Made by a program: the position numbers and the translations under genes. Shown in pieces: positions 15,806-24,529 of a stretch of DNA of 64,000 nucleotides (position 1 is its first letter; every line of letters starts with the position of its first letter). Source of the stretch: Leucobacter sp. Psy1 (lineage in GTDB: Bacteria > Actinomycetota > Actinomycetes > Actinomycetales > Microbacteriaceae); NCBI RefSeq assembly GCF_020096995.1, contig NZ_CP083692.1, positions 744,001 through 808,000 on the forward strand, given 5' to 3'. The notes beneath the pieces were generated by a model. That model ran no database searches. It was not told where the DNA came from and worked only from the letters and a program-made list of their open reading frames with translations.

Positions 15806-16758
15806 GTGAGGACCTCCTGCGAAGTGTCGTCGCTCGCGACGAGCGCGTCGGCGAGTGCTGCGTCCATGATCACGACGTCGAGGATTCCGGCCGCCGCGGC
15901 TGCCCGCACGGCCGCCGCGCGTTCGCTGCCGTAGGCGACGCCGACGGTGGTGCCGGCGCGTCGCAGCTGCCCGAGGGTGACCGCGATGACCCGGTCGTCG
16001 ATGGTGAGGACGGGAGTGCCGTCGTGGGCGATGAGCCTGCCCGAGGTCTCAGCGACGGCACCGGCTGCGCGAGCCGCTTCCCGCTCCGCGGGCCGGCACT
16101 TCTGCCACACGGAGGACAGGCCCTCCCGCCACGCGCCGACGGAGACGACGGCGATGTCCAGGTCGTCGGCAGCGCGCTGCGCACTTGCGATCTCGGGGAG
16201 GGCGATGAGGTCCGTCGCCGTCTCCGGGGCGGACACGAGGAGGGGCGCGTAGAGGCGGATCACGTGGATCGCGGGGTCCTGACCCAGCCGCGTGAAGAGG
16301 TTCTGGCTGGGCGGGTTGTCGACGAGTTGCAGGGCACCCGCGATCTGAACGACGGTGCCCCTCGGCAGCGCGGGGGCGTACGCGGCCGCGGCGTCGAGGG
16401 TGCGCGACCAGGCGATCCCGAGACGCTGCCCTGGGCGGGCGTGGCGGTCGAGGTAGCCGAGCGCTGCTCGCCCCATCGCGACGGCGGTGTCGTCGTGCGC
16501 GTCATCGATGACGATGACCTCGCGCACGCCGAGATCGGTGGCCAGGGCGCGCCCCCGTTCGTCGGCCTCGGTGGCTCCTGACTCGATGGAGATGGTCACG
16601 ACGCCGGTCTCGACGGCCTCTTGCAGCAGGCGGGCGACCTGGAATCGGCTCAGGTCGAAGTCTTCTGCGATCTGGACTTTTGATCGCCCCTCGACGTAGT
16701 ACGCGCGGGAGAGCTGGGTGAGCAGCCGTCGCTGCTGCGCGCTCGGTGTCGCGGCCAT
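15802..16758 (-). CDS. SorC/DeoR-type sugar-binding transcriptional regulator
   Basis: A 318-residue regulator with an N-terminal HTH (RLLTQLSRAYYVEGRSKVQIAEDF, then LSRFQVARLLQEA). A SorC sugar-phosphate-binding domain follows, with the conserved GIAWSRTL and VGVAYGSERAAAV segments. It should sense a phosphorylated sugar such as xylulose 5-phosphate and control both its own operon (with xylB) and the divergent transporter/dehydrogenase genes. The ATG at 16758 has AGGAGG just upstream. Confidence 0.87.
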   Translation of the reverse strand: MAATPSAQQRRLLTQLSRAYYVEGRSKVQIAEDFDLSRFQVARLLQEAVETGVVTISIESGATEADERGRALATDLGVREVIVIDDAHDDTAVAMGRAALGYLDRHARPGQRLGIAWSRTLDAAAAYAPALPRGTVVQIAGALQLVDNPPSQNLFTRLGQDPAIHVIRLYAPLLVSAPETATDLIALPEIASAQRAADDLDIAVVSVGAWREGLSSVWQKCRPAEREAARAAGAVAETSGRLIAHDGTPVLTIDDRVIAVTLGQLRRAGTTVGVAYGSERAAAVRAAAAAGILDVVIMDAALADALVASDDTSQEVLT

Positions 16759-16950
16759 GCGACCTCCTGCTCAAAGTTGTGGTCAATCGGAAGTGATCAA
16801 ATGATACCTCTTGCACATCTGAGGTCTACCTGCCAGCATAGGTCTCACTTGAGCGCTTCATCTCAGGTGTGCATACGTGTGAATTCGAGGAGCGCGGCGG
16901 CAGCGAGGCCGAGTCCTTGCCGAGGTCGTGCAGACGAGAAAGGTAAGGAC
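16759..16950. promoter_or_regulatory. Divergent control region of the polyol locus with paired inverted half-sites
   Basis: This 192-bp region separates the sorC-type/xylB operon from the binding-protein operon. It contains GCACATCTGAG (16813-16823) and its near-complement CTCAGGTGTGC (16862-16872), 10 of 11 positions matching, centred 49 bp apart. It also has a TTGATCA/TTGACCA direct repeat (minus strand, about 16780-16800). These are candidate SorC operators; the wide spacing would allow looping. Confidence 0.5.
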
Positions 16951-18318
16951 ATGCAACGCAGGAAGTCGACGGTGGTCGCCTCGGGCGCCATGCTGGGGGC
17001 CGCTGCACTCGCGCTGACCGCGTGCAGCGGTGCAGGCGGCGCCAGTGGCGGGAGCGGTGACGGTGGCACGGTCAACGTGCTCATGGTGAACAACCCGCAG
17101 ATGGAAGATCTCCAGCGCCTCACCGCCGATCACTTCACCGAGGAGACCGGGATCACCGTGAATTACACGGTCCTGCCGGAGAACGAGGTGCGCGCGAAGA
17201 TGGGCCAGGAGTTCTCAGCCCAGGCCGGACAGTACGATGTCGCTTCGCTCTCCAACTACGAGATTCCGAACTACGCGGCGAACGGTTGGCTGACACCGCT
17301 CGACGAGGGGGTCGCCGACGCGGACGGCTTCGATCCCGACGACATCCTGCAGCCGATGACCGACTCGCTCACCTACGAGGACCAGCTGTACGGGGTCCCG
17401 TTCTACGGTGAGGGATCCTTCCTCATGTACCGCACCGACCTCTTCGAAGAGGCCGGTGCGACGATGCCGGAGAATCCGACCTGGGACGAGGTCGCCGATC
17501 TCGCGGAGCAGCTCGATGGCTCCGGTGAAGGCGTCAGCGGGATCTGCCTGAGGGGGCTCCCGGGGTGGGGCGAGATGTTCGCTCCGCTCACCACCGTCGT
17601 GAACACGTTCGGCGGCACCTGGTTCGACGAGGACTGGAACGCGCAGGTCGACAGCCCTGAGTTCACCGAGGCCGTCGAGTTCTACGTCAACCTCGTGAAG
17701 GAGCACGGCCAGGCGGGCGCTGCCCAGTCGGGGTACACCGAGTGCCTCACCAACCTGCAGCAGGGCAACGTGGCCATGTGGTACGACTCCACCGCAGCGA
17801 CTGGCACCCTCGAGGCCGACGATTCGCCGGTGCAGGGGAAGATCGGGTACGCGCCCGCCCCCGTCAAGGAGACCGACTCGAGCTCGTGGCTGTACACCTG
17901 GGCCTGGGGCATCCAGGCCGCAGGCCAGAACCAGGAGGAGGCTAAGCAGTTCGTCGCCTGGGCATCCTCGAGCGAGTACGAAGAACTGGTCGCCGAGGAG
18001 CTCGGCTGGCAGCACGTGCCGGCCGGGAAGCGCCACTCGACCTACGAGAACCCCGAGTACCAAGAGGCTGCGGCGCCGTTCTACGCCCAGACGGAGGCGG
18101 CGATCGAGTCGGCCGACCCCATCAATCCAGGGGTGCAGCCGCGACCCACGCTCGGCGTGCAGATCGTGGCGATCCCTGAGTGGGCGAGCCTCGCGACCGG
18201 CGTCTCAGAGAGCATCAGCTCGGCCATCGCCGGCGACGCTTCCATCCCGAACGCACTCTCGCAGGGTCAGGCGGAAGCCGAGAAGATCGCCGAGAAGTAC
18301 CGGGACGCGGATTCCTGA
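16951..18318 (+). CDS. ABC transporter substrate-binding lipoprotein, sugar alcohol type (SmoE/MtlE-like)
   Basis: A 455-residue extracellular solute-binding protein (family 1). The signal sequence ends in the lipobox LTAC, with lipidated Cys25. The mature protein has the family features PFYGEGSFLMYRTDLFEEAG and PTWDEVADLAEQL. Polyol-binding members of this family characteristically have GEGSF rather than the YNGE-type of maltose binders. The chosen start ATG at 16951 follows AAGGAC. It heads an operon with two permeases and a polyol dehydrogenase. A stem-loop after the stop probably boosts its level over the permeases. No ATPase gene is present, so a shared MsiK/MsmK-type ATPase would be needed. 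Confidence 0.87.
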   Translation: MQRRKSTVVASGAMLGAAALALTACSGAGGASGGSGDGGTVNVLMVNNPQMEDLQRLTADHFTEETGITVNYTVLPENEVRAKMGQEFSAQAGQYDVASLSNYEIPNYAANGWLTPLDEGVADADGFDPDDILQPMTDSLTYEDQLYGVPFYGEGSFLMYRTDLFEEAGATMPENPTWDEVADLAEQLDGSGEGVSGICLRGLPGWGEMFAPLTTVVNTFGGTWFDEDWNAQVDSPEFTEAVEFYVNLVKEHGQAGAAQSGYTECLTNLQQGNVAMWYDSTAATGTLEADDSPVQGKIGYAPAPVKETDSSSWLYTWAWGIQAAGQNQEEAKQFVAWASSSEYEELVAEELGWQHVPAGKRHSTYENPEYQEAAAPFYAQTEAAIESADPINPGVQPRPTLGVQIVAIPEWASLATGVSESISSAIAGDASIPNALSQGQAEAEKIAEKYRDADS

Positions 18319-18326
18319 TCACCTCG

Positions 18327-18358
18327 GGGGTACACCGGGTCTGCGCCCGGTGTACCCC
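18327..18358 (+). terminator. Intercistronic 13-bp stem-loop between binding protein and permease genes
   Basis: GGGGTACACCGGG (18327-18339) pairs perfectly with CCCGGTGTACCCC (18346-18358) around 6 nt, within the 58-bp gap. There is no T-tract, and the permease ribosome-binding site (GGAGG) follows at once. It is therefore more likely an RNA-stabilising or partial-termination element than a full terminator. Confidence 0.7.
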
Positions 18359-18376
18359 TGACCCACGGAGGTTCTG

Positions 18377-19342
18377 ATGACCGTACTGTCGAGAGTCGAG
18401 TCGCACGAGACCGGCACGGACCCGACTCGGGCGAGCGCTGCGCCGACCGCACGCCGCCGTCCAGACGGGCGTGCGCGCTGGTCCAAGCGGCTGCCCATGC
18501 TCCCCGCACTGATCTTCGTCATCGTGGTGACGCAGGTCCCGTTCCTCGTGACGATTCTGATCTCGTTCACCAACTGGCATGCCGCCTACCCGAACGACAT
18601 CTTCTTCGGCACGCTCGAGAACTACCGCACGGTGTTCACGAACGCGAACCTGCTGCGCGCGGTCGGGGTGACGGCCGGCCTGACCGCCGGGGTCGTCATC
18701 GTGTCCGCGATCCTCGGCATGGGGATCGCCCTCCTCCTGGACCGGAAGTTCTTCGGCAGGGGCCTCGTCCGCACGCTCATGATCACGCCGTTCCTCGTCG
18801 TGCCCGTCGCCGCGGCGCTGCTGTTCAAGCACGCGATCCTCAACCCCTCGTACGGTCTGCTGAACGGCACGCTCACCCTGCTCTTCGGCGAGAACGCTCC
18901 GCAGCCCGATGTGATGAGCACTCAGCCGCTCCTCGCGATCGGCGTGGTGCTGGTGTGGCAGTGGACGCCGTTCATGATGCTCATCATGCTCGCCGGTCTG
19001 CAGTCGCGGCCGCTCGACGCGTACGAGGCGGCGATGATCGACGGTGCCGGCCCGTGGCAGGCGTTCCGCTTCATCACCATGCCGCACATGCGCCGGTACG
19101 TCGAACTCGCCGCCCTGCTCGGCACGATCTACATCGTCCAGAACTTCGACACGGTGTTCACCATGACCTCGGGCGGTCTCGGCACCGCGAACCTGCCATA
19201 CGTGATCTACCAGGAGTTCTTCGTCGCCCAGAACTACGGCGTCTCGTCGGCCGTCGGCGTCATCGTGGTGATCGCCTCGCTCCTGGTGGCGATGTTCGCG
19301 CTCCGCACCGTATCCACCCTGCTCAAGGAGGAGCACGCATGA
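18377..19342 (+). CDS. ABC transporter permease, polyol/sugar type (MalF-like)
   Basis: A 321-residue permease with six predicted membrane helices. The cytoplasmic EAA loop is EAAMIDGAGPWQAFRFITMP, where the ATPase docks. The first about 40 residues are polar and Arg-rich. Together with the next gene it would form the channel for the binding protein upstream. The stop overlaps the start of the second permease (ATGA), giving coupled translation. Confidence 0.88.
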   Translation: MTVLSRVESHETGTDPTRASAAPTARRRPDGRARWSKRLPMLPALIFVIVVTQVPFLVTILISFTNWHAAYPNDIFFGTLENYRTVFTNANLLRAVGVTAGLTAGVVIVSAILGMGIALLLDRKFFGRGLVRTLMITPFLVVPVAAALLFKHAILNPSYGLLNGTLTLLFGENAPQPDVMSTQPLLAIGVVLVWQWTPFMMLIMLAGLQSRPLDAYEAAMIDGAGPWQAFRFITMPHMRRYVELAALLGTIYIVQNFDTVFTMTSGGLGTANLPYVIYQEFFVAQNYGVSSAVGVIVVIASLLVAMFALRTVSTLLKEEHA

Positions 19343-20256
19343 CCGACTCACTGGGAACCGCGACGTCGGTCTCGCTCCGCGTGCCGGGGCGTGCTGCGCC
19401 GAAGCGTCGACCGGCGACCGCCGCGCCGGGCAGGCGGCGCCTCGGTGGAGCGCTGCTCGGCCTCCTGGCCTGGGTGGTGGCGCTCATCTTCGTCACACCG
19501 CTGCTCTGGATGCTGCTCACGAGCCTGCACGCCGAGACGGATGCCTCCACGAATCCGCCGAGCTTCTTCGCACCCCTCACGCTCGACTCGTACGCGAACT
19601 TCTTCGGGGCGAATGGTGGGGTGAACCCCTGGCCGTACATGATCAACTCCGCCGTCGCCGCAGTGGTGTCGACGCTGATCGTGCTGGTGCTCGCGACGAT
19701 GGCCGCGTACGCGCTGGCGATCCGGCGCATCACCCGGTGGTCGGACGTGCTCTTCTTCCTGCTGTCGACGAAGATGCTGCCCATGGTGGCTGGGCTGCTG
19801 CCGGTCTACCTGATCGCTCGCTCGATCGGGATCCTCGATACCTGGCTGCTGCTCATCATCATCTACTCGGCCATGAACCTGCCGATCGCGGTGTGGATGA
19901 TGCGGTCGTTCCTCGCGGAGGTGCCGATCGAGGTGCTCGAGGCCGCCGAACTCGACGGAGCGCGACTGCCGCGGGTCTTCATCCAGATCCTGCTTCCGCT
20001 CACGGGGCCTGGCCTCGCCGCGACGGCGCTCATCTGCTTCATCTTCAGCTGGAACGAGCTGCTGTTCGCGTCGGTGCTCACGTCGACCGCTGCCGCGACC
20101 GCGCCGGTCTTCCTCACGAGCTTCGTGACGTCGCAGGGGCTGTTCCTCTCGCAGGTGTGCGCGGCCTCGCTCATCATCTCGGTTCCGGTGCTGATCGCCG
20201 GTATCGCCGCCCAGGACAAGCTCGTGCAGGGACTGTCCATGGGTGCCATCAAGTAA
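19339..20256 (+). CDS. ABC transporter permease, polyol/sugar type (MalG-like)
   Basis: A 305-residue permease with six helices and the EAA loop EAAELDGARLPRVFIQILLP. The start ATG at 19339 overlaps the stop of the preceding permease and has AAGGAGG upstream. The N-terminal 40 residues form a basic cytoplasmic tail. The closest functional families are mannitol/sorbitol (SmoG/MtlG) permeases. Confidence 0.88.
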   Translation: MTDSLGTATSVSLRVPGRAAPKRRPATAAPGRRRLGGALLGLLAWVVALIFVTPLLWMLLTSLHAETDASTNPPSFFAPLTLDSYANFFGANGGVNPWPYMINSAVAAVVSTLIVLVLATMAAYALAIRRITRWSDVLFFLLSTKMLPMVAGLLPVYLIARSIGILDTWLLLIIIYSAMNLPIAVWMMRSFLAEVPIEVLEAAELDGARLPRVFIQILLPLTGPGLAATALICFIFSWNELLFASVLTSTAAATAPVFLTSFVTSQGLFLSQVCAASLIISVPVLIAGIAAQDKLVQGLSMGAIK

Positions 20257-20279
20257 GCCACGACCTCTGGAAGGTGCTC

Positions 20280-21809
20280 ATGACCACTCCGCACTCCGCC
20301 CCGGCCGACGCGCCGATCCGGCTCGGCGCTCCCTCGCTCGCCGCGCTCGAGAGCCGCGGCCTCCAGGCTCCCGGCTACGACCGGACAGACCTGACTCCCG
20401 GCATCGTCCACTTCGGGGTCGGCGGGTTCCACCGGGCGCACATGGCCGTCGTGCTCGACGATCTGCACCGGCAAGGCGACGCCATGGACTGGGGCATCGT
20501 GGGGGCGGGCGTGCTCCCGGCCGACGCCCGCATCCGGGATGCGCTGCACAGCCAGGACTGCCTGTACACGCTGACGCTCAAGCACGCTGATGGCACCCGC
20601 GAGCGCCGGGCGGTCGGCTCGATCATCGACTACCTGCTCGGGCCAGACGACCCGGATGCGCTGCTCGGGCTGCTTGCCGACCCGCGCATCCGGATCGTGT
20701 CGCTCACCGTGACGGAGGGCGGCTACAACGTTCACCCCGTGACGGGCGCGTTCGTGGAGGACGACGCGGCCATCGTCGCGGATGTCGCGGCGCTGCAGGC
20801 GGGGGAGGCCCCGCGAACGATGTTCGGGTACGTTACCGAGGCGCTGCGGAGGCGCCGGGCGGCGGGCACCGAGGCATTCACGGTGCAGTCGTGCGACAAC
20901 ATCGCGGGGAACGGCGATGTCGCGCGGACCATGTTCGGGGCGTTCGCACGGCTCGTGGATCCGGAACTCGCGGACTGGATCGCCGACCACGTCGCGTTCC
21001 CGAACGCGATGGTCGACCGGATCACGCCCGTGACGACCGACGCCGATCGCGCGGAGCTGGTCGCCGCGACCGGTGTCGAGGACGCATGGCCAGTCGTGGC
21101 CGAACCGTTCTTCCAGTGGGTGCTCGAAGACCGCTTCGGCGCCGGACGACCCCCGTACGAGCGCGCGGGCGTGCAGGTCGTCGACGACGTGGAACCCTAC
21201 GAGCGCATGAAGCTGCGCCTGCTCAACGCCTCGCACCAGGGCATCGCCTACTTCGGCACGCTCGCCGGGTTCACGCTCGTGCACGAGGCGATGGCATCCG
21301 AGGACTTCCCGCGGTTCCTGCGCCGCTACATGCGTGAAGAGGGCATCCCCTCGCTCGACCCGGTGCCCGGCATCGACCTCGACGAGTACGTCGAGACCCT
21401 GCTCGAGCGGTTCGCGAACCCCGAGGTGCGCGACACGACGGCGCGGCTCGCCGCCGAATCCTCCGACCGGATCCCGAAGTGGCTCGTGCCCGTCGTCTTC
21501 GACAATCTCGGCACCGGCGCCTCGATCGAGGTCTCTGCGGCGATCTGCGCCTCGTGGGCGCGATACGCGGAGGGCATCGATGAGCAGGGGAATGCGATCG
21601 AGGTCGTGGACCGCTATACGGCAGAGGTGACCGCCGTGGCGCGGACGCAGGAGGAGGATCCGCTCGCCTTCGTCAGGCAGGAGCAGTTCTTCGGCGACCT
21701 CGCAGCCAGGCCCGGCTTCACCGAGCCCTACCTCACGGCACTCGCCTCGCTGCACACGCGGGGCGCCGCTGAGACCGTGCGCCGTCTGGGCGACGGCGAA
21801 GCGCTCTGA
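20280..21809 (+). CDS. Long-chain polyol dehydrogenase (mannitol 2-dehydrogenase / D-arabitol 4-dehydrogenase family)
   Basis: A 509-residue NAD-dependent dehydrogenase. The N-terminal Rossmann motif is IVHFGVGGFHRAHMA. The C-terminal domain carries the catalytic KLRLLNASHQG, whose Lys activates the substrate hydroxyl, and VQSCDNIAGNG is also diagnostic of the family. Members oxidise mannitol to fructose or D-arabitol to D-xylulose. Because the divergent operon encodes a xylulokinase and no fructokinase is nearby, D-arabitol is the better guess. The start ATG at 20280 follows GGAAGG. It ends the transporter operon. Confidence 0.87.
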   Translation: MTTPHSAPADAPIRLGAPSLAALESRGLQAPGYDRTDLTPGIVHFGVGGFHRAHMAVVLDDLHRQGDAMDWGIVGAGVLPADARIRDALHSQDCLYTLTLKHADGTRERRAVGSIIDYLLGPDDPDALLGLLADPRIRIVSLTVTEGGYNVHPVTGAFVEDDAAIVADVAALQAGEAPRTMFGYVTEALRRRRAAGTEAFTVQSCDNIAGNGDVARTMFGAFARLVDPELADWIADHVAFPNAMVDRITPVTTDADRAELVAATGVEDAWPVVAEPFFQWVLEDRFGAGRPPYERAGVQVVDDVEPYERMKLRLLNASHQGIAYFGTLAGFTLVHEAMASEDFPRFLRRYMREEGIPSLDPVPGIDLDEYVETLLERFANPEVRDTTARLAAESSDRIPKWLVPVVFDNLGTGASIEVSAAICASWARYAEGIDEQGNAIEVVDRYTAEVTAVARTQEEDPLAFVRQEQFFGDLAARPGFTEPYLTALASLHTRGAAETVRRLGDGEAL

Positions 21810-21829
21810 CCCGGCGGTAGAATCGCCGC

Positions 21830-22564
21830 GTGTGCACGGTCATCGTCGAGGTTCCGCAGCGGGTGGACGCTGCGACGCGCGTGCTCGCGGTGCGGGACGA
21901 GGATCCGGATCGAGCGTGGGATCCGCCAGGTCAGTGGTGGCCCGAGCGATATCCCGGCGTCGTCGGCGTGCGCGATCGCCTGGCGGGCGGCGCCTGGCTC
22001 GCAGCGGACCCGCGGGCCGGGCGCCTCGCGGTGATCCTGAATCGGCCGGAATGGATCGAGTCAGCGCCGGAGACGCCGCTGGGTTCGCGCGGCGCGATCC
22101 CGCTCGACTCGGTGTCGGGTCGGCCGGTGACAGATCCGCCGCACACCCAGAGCTTCAACCTCGTCGAGGTGCACGCGGGGTCCACGCGCGTTTCGGCGTG
22201 GAACGGCGAGCGGCTCGCGCCGCAGCAGCTGAGCCCTGGGGTGCACATGCTTGCGCACCACGCCGTCGACGATCCGGGCACGGCGCGTATTCAGCACTGG
22301 CTGCCCGAGTTCCGCGCTCTCGCCGGGCTGCCGGATGCCGGCTGGCGGGATGCCTGGGTCGCCGTGCTCGCGCGGAGCGCCGAACTGCAGGCTGACGATG
22401 ACCGGGCGATCATCCGCGACAACCGTTCCCACGGGTTCCCCACGCAGACGCTGCTCGCCTGCACAGCTGAGATCCGGCCGGGCGCGGTCGACCTCGAGGT
22501 GATCGTGAGCGGCGATGCCGCAGAGGGGGAGAGGCTCAGGCTGCTGCGACGAGCAGATCGGTGA
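21830..22564 (+). CDS. NRDE (TANGO2) family protein
   Basis: A 244-residue protein that begins MCTVIVEVP; Met-Cys-(Thr/Gly) is invariant in the family, and the Cys may be exposed as an N-terminal residue. The name-giving motif appears as AVRDEDPDR. Later motifs WLAADPRAGRLAVILNR and the SFNLV segment also match. TANGO2 proteins are linked to heme trafficking and to acyl-CoA/lipid metabolism in eukaryotes; the bacterial role is undefined. The start is GTG. The 3' end overlaps the convergent HAD gene by 29 bp. Confidence 0.8.
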   Translation: MCTVIVEVPQRVDAATRVLAVRDEDPDRAWDPPGQWWPERYPGVVGVRDRLAGGAWLAADPRAGRLAVILNRPEWIESAPETPLGSRGAIPLDSVSGRPVTDPPHTQSFNLVEVHAGSTRVSAWNGERLAPQQLSPGVHMLAHHAVDDPGTARIQHWLPEFRALAGLPDAGWRDAWVAVLARSAELQADDDRAIIRDNRSHGFPTQTLLACTAEIRPGAVDLEVIVSGDAAEGERLRLLRRADR

Positions 22565-23342
22565 GCGACGGAGGGTCGGCGACGATCGCGTCTGGTCGCC
22601 GGAGTGCCGGGAAGGGCAGGTTCCAGGTGCCAGACGCCTCCATGAGCACGTTGCCCCCGACTCCGGCCCGCCAGCCGCAGAGCACATCGCGGTCGAAGTT
22701 GTCGCCCACGTACCAGCAGTCCGCGAGGGCGCAGCCGAGCGCGCTCGCACCGCGTGCGAGCAGGTCGGGGTTCGGCTTCCGGATGCCCGCTTCGTCGCTG
22801 TAGATCTGCGCGCTGAGCAGCGGGGTGAGCCCCGCGCCATCGATGAACTCGCGATAGACCGAAGCTCCCAGAGTGTTGCTCACGATGCCGACCGCGACGC
22901 CGCGATCCCTCGCCGCCGTCACGAACTCGACGATGCCGGGACGCAGGACGCGATCCTCCCGCAGGCGCACGAGTGAGGCGCAGAGTTCCTCCGCCTGCGC
23001 CGTCACTCGTGCGCGCAGGTGCGGGGGCCAGTCCGCCGCGATGAAGTCGCCCCACAGTGTGGCGTACGGCAGCTCGGAAGGGTGTTGCGGACGCGACATA
23101 GCGTCCTTCCACCGCGAGTCGGCTTGCGTGCCGGCGATGATGTCGGTCCGCAGCCGCTCGCGCGTCAGTGGCGCATCCTCGCTCGCGGTCTCGATGCGCG
23201 CGCCGACGATGTCGGTCAGCTCGTCGACCCAACTCTTCCGGGTGCGGGTCTCGGCGATCACTCCGCCGAAATCGAGCAGCACGCCCGACGGGCGGGGGAG
23301 TGTGCGGCCGCTGACCGAGCGATCGTGATCCTGGGAAGTCAT
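22536..23342 (-). CDS. HAD superfamily hydrolase, subfamily IA
   Basis: A 268-residue phosphatase-like protein. HAD motif I is GVLLDFGGVIAE (the nucleophile is the first Asp; the usual second Asp is replaced by Gly), motif II is GIVSNT, the motif III Lys is in GIRKPNPDLL and motif IV is YVGDNFDRD. The DxGG variant of motif I occurs in some dehalogenase-like and phosphatase members. It lies 14 bp downstream of a sugar-phosphate/iron-type importer and is probably co-transcribed with it. A role in dephosphorylating the imported ligand is plausible. Confidence 0.83.
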   Translation of the reverse strand: MTSQDHDRSVSGRTLPRPSGVLLDFGGVIAETRTRKSWVDELTDIVGARIETASEDAPLTRERLRTDIIAGTQADSRWKDAMSRPQHPSELPYATLWGDFIAADWPPHLRARVTAQAEELCASLVRLREDRVLRPGIVEFVTAARDRGVAVGIVSNTLGASVYREFIDGAGLTPLLSAQIYSDEAGIRKPNPDLLARGASALGCALADCWYVGDNFDRDVLCGWRAGVGGNVLMEASGTWNLPFPALRRPDAIVADPPSLTDLLVAAA

Positions 23343-23356
23343 GTGCGCTGGTTCTC

Positions 23357-24529
23357 CTATCGGTGGTGCAGGCGCCAGAAATCGGCCCAGTCCTGGGCCC
23401 GGAAGTAGTCGCTCTCGAGACTCGCCGAGTCGAAGACCAGGATCTCGTCCCACACCTCCGCGACGCCCGAGGGCTCGTCCGCCGGAATCGACACGGTCGT
23501 GTTGGTCGAGATCTTGCCGTCGGCCACCTGTGGCCCGATGCCCGCTTCGGTGAGCATGTACCGGATGAAGAGCTTCGCCGCATTGGGCGACGCCGTTCCC
23601 GTGGCGATCACGCCGGCCTTCGTATACGCCAGCCCGGCCCAGGGGTCGAGACCCGAGCAGATCGCGAGCGCGTAGCCCTTCTCGGCGTTGTCCCTGAACT
23701 TCGCGGCGCTCATGATGCCGATGAACGGATCCTCCTGACCGGGTGCGCCGACGGCAGCGGCCGAATCGTCGTCGTCGTTCGTCACGAGCGGTTTCGACTC
23801 GGCCAGGCGCTTCACCCACTCCGCCGTCGCGCTCTCCTCTTCGGTCTCGAGCGGTGCGCCGTACTCCGCCTCGAACGCGTCGGCGACTTCGGTGTCGTGA
23901 TTCTCCTCCATCTGGTTGTACCAGCTCGTCTGGTACGCGTAGAGCAGCGGGTCAGGGGTCACGAAGCGATCGCTGAACGGTCCAGCCGTGAGCTGCCAGA
24001 TGTTGTCCACCGGGCAGCCGTCGGGGTAGGCGTCGGCGTTGTAAGCGATGAGCATCGGCTCCTGGGTGACCATGAGCGGTTCCTGAAATTCGGCCGGCAC
24101 CTCGTCGACGAGGTCTGGCGGCATCCAGGTCGTGACGACCTCCTGCGGAATGAGGTCCGCGACGGCCGCCTCGGAGGCGGTCATCAGCAGCACGTCGGTG
24201 CGCACCGCCCCTGCCTGCGCCTCGCGTGTCGCGATCTCGACCTGTTCCTGACCGGTGAGCTTGGTGCCGGTCGTCGGGATCCCGTACTCCGCTTCGAACG
24301 CGGCGGCGATGTCGACGATCTTTCCCGTGGTGTCCGATACGACGAGCGGGCCCTCTTCCTGCGCGGCGGCGATGAGGGCGTCGAGCGAGTAGTTCTCGTC
24401 GGGAATGCCGAGCTCCACCGTCCGCACCGACACCTCCTGGGTCGACGACGGCGCGCAGCCGGAGAGCACCAGCACGGCGGTCGTCGCCGACGCCAGAGCG
24501 GTGCCGAGGAAGGCCGACCGTCGCCTCAC
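23357..24529 (-). CDS. ABC transporter substrate-binding lipoprotein (AfuA/FbpA-like)
   Basis: A 390-residue lipoprotein with lipobox LSGC (Cys25). The mature part resembles type-2 periplasmic binding proteins of the iron/phosphonate/sugar-phosphate group: EGPLVVSDTTGKIVDIAAAFEAEYG, then MLIAYNADAYP and YTKAGVIATGTASPNAAKLFI. No tandem tyrosine pair of classical Fe(III) binders stands out, which favours an organic or phosphorylated ligand. The GTG start overlaps the stop of the ATPase gene. It is the third gene of the permease, ATPase, binding-protein, HAD operon. Confidence 0.82.
   Translation of the reverse strand: MRRRSAFLGTALASATTAVLVLSGCAPSSTQEVSVRTVELGIPDENYSLDALIAAAQEEGPLVVSDTTGKIVDIAAAFEAEYGIPTTGTKLTGQEQVEIATREAQAGAVRTDVLLMTASEAAVADLIPQEVVTTWMPPDLVDEVPAEFQEPLMVTQEPMLIAYNADAYPDGCPVDNIWQLTAGPFSDRFVTPDPLLYAYQTSWYNQMEENHDTEVADAFEAEYGAPLETEEESATAEWVKRLAESKPLVTNDDDDSAAAVGAPGQEDPFIGIMSAAKFRDNAEKGYALAICSGLDPWAGLAYTKAGVIATGTASPNAAKLFIRYMLTEAGIGPQVADGKISTNTTVSIPADEPSGVAEVWDEILVFDSASLESDYFRAQDWADFWRLHHR

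Noticed and set aside
19863-21755. 630-codon open frame on the minus strand
   Set aside because: Antisense to the polyol dehydrogenase and permease genes; no ribosome-binding site and low-complexity composition.
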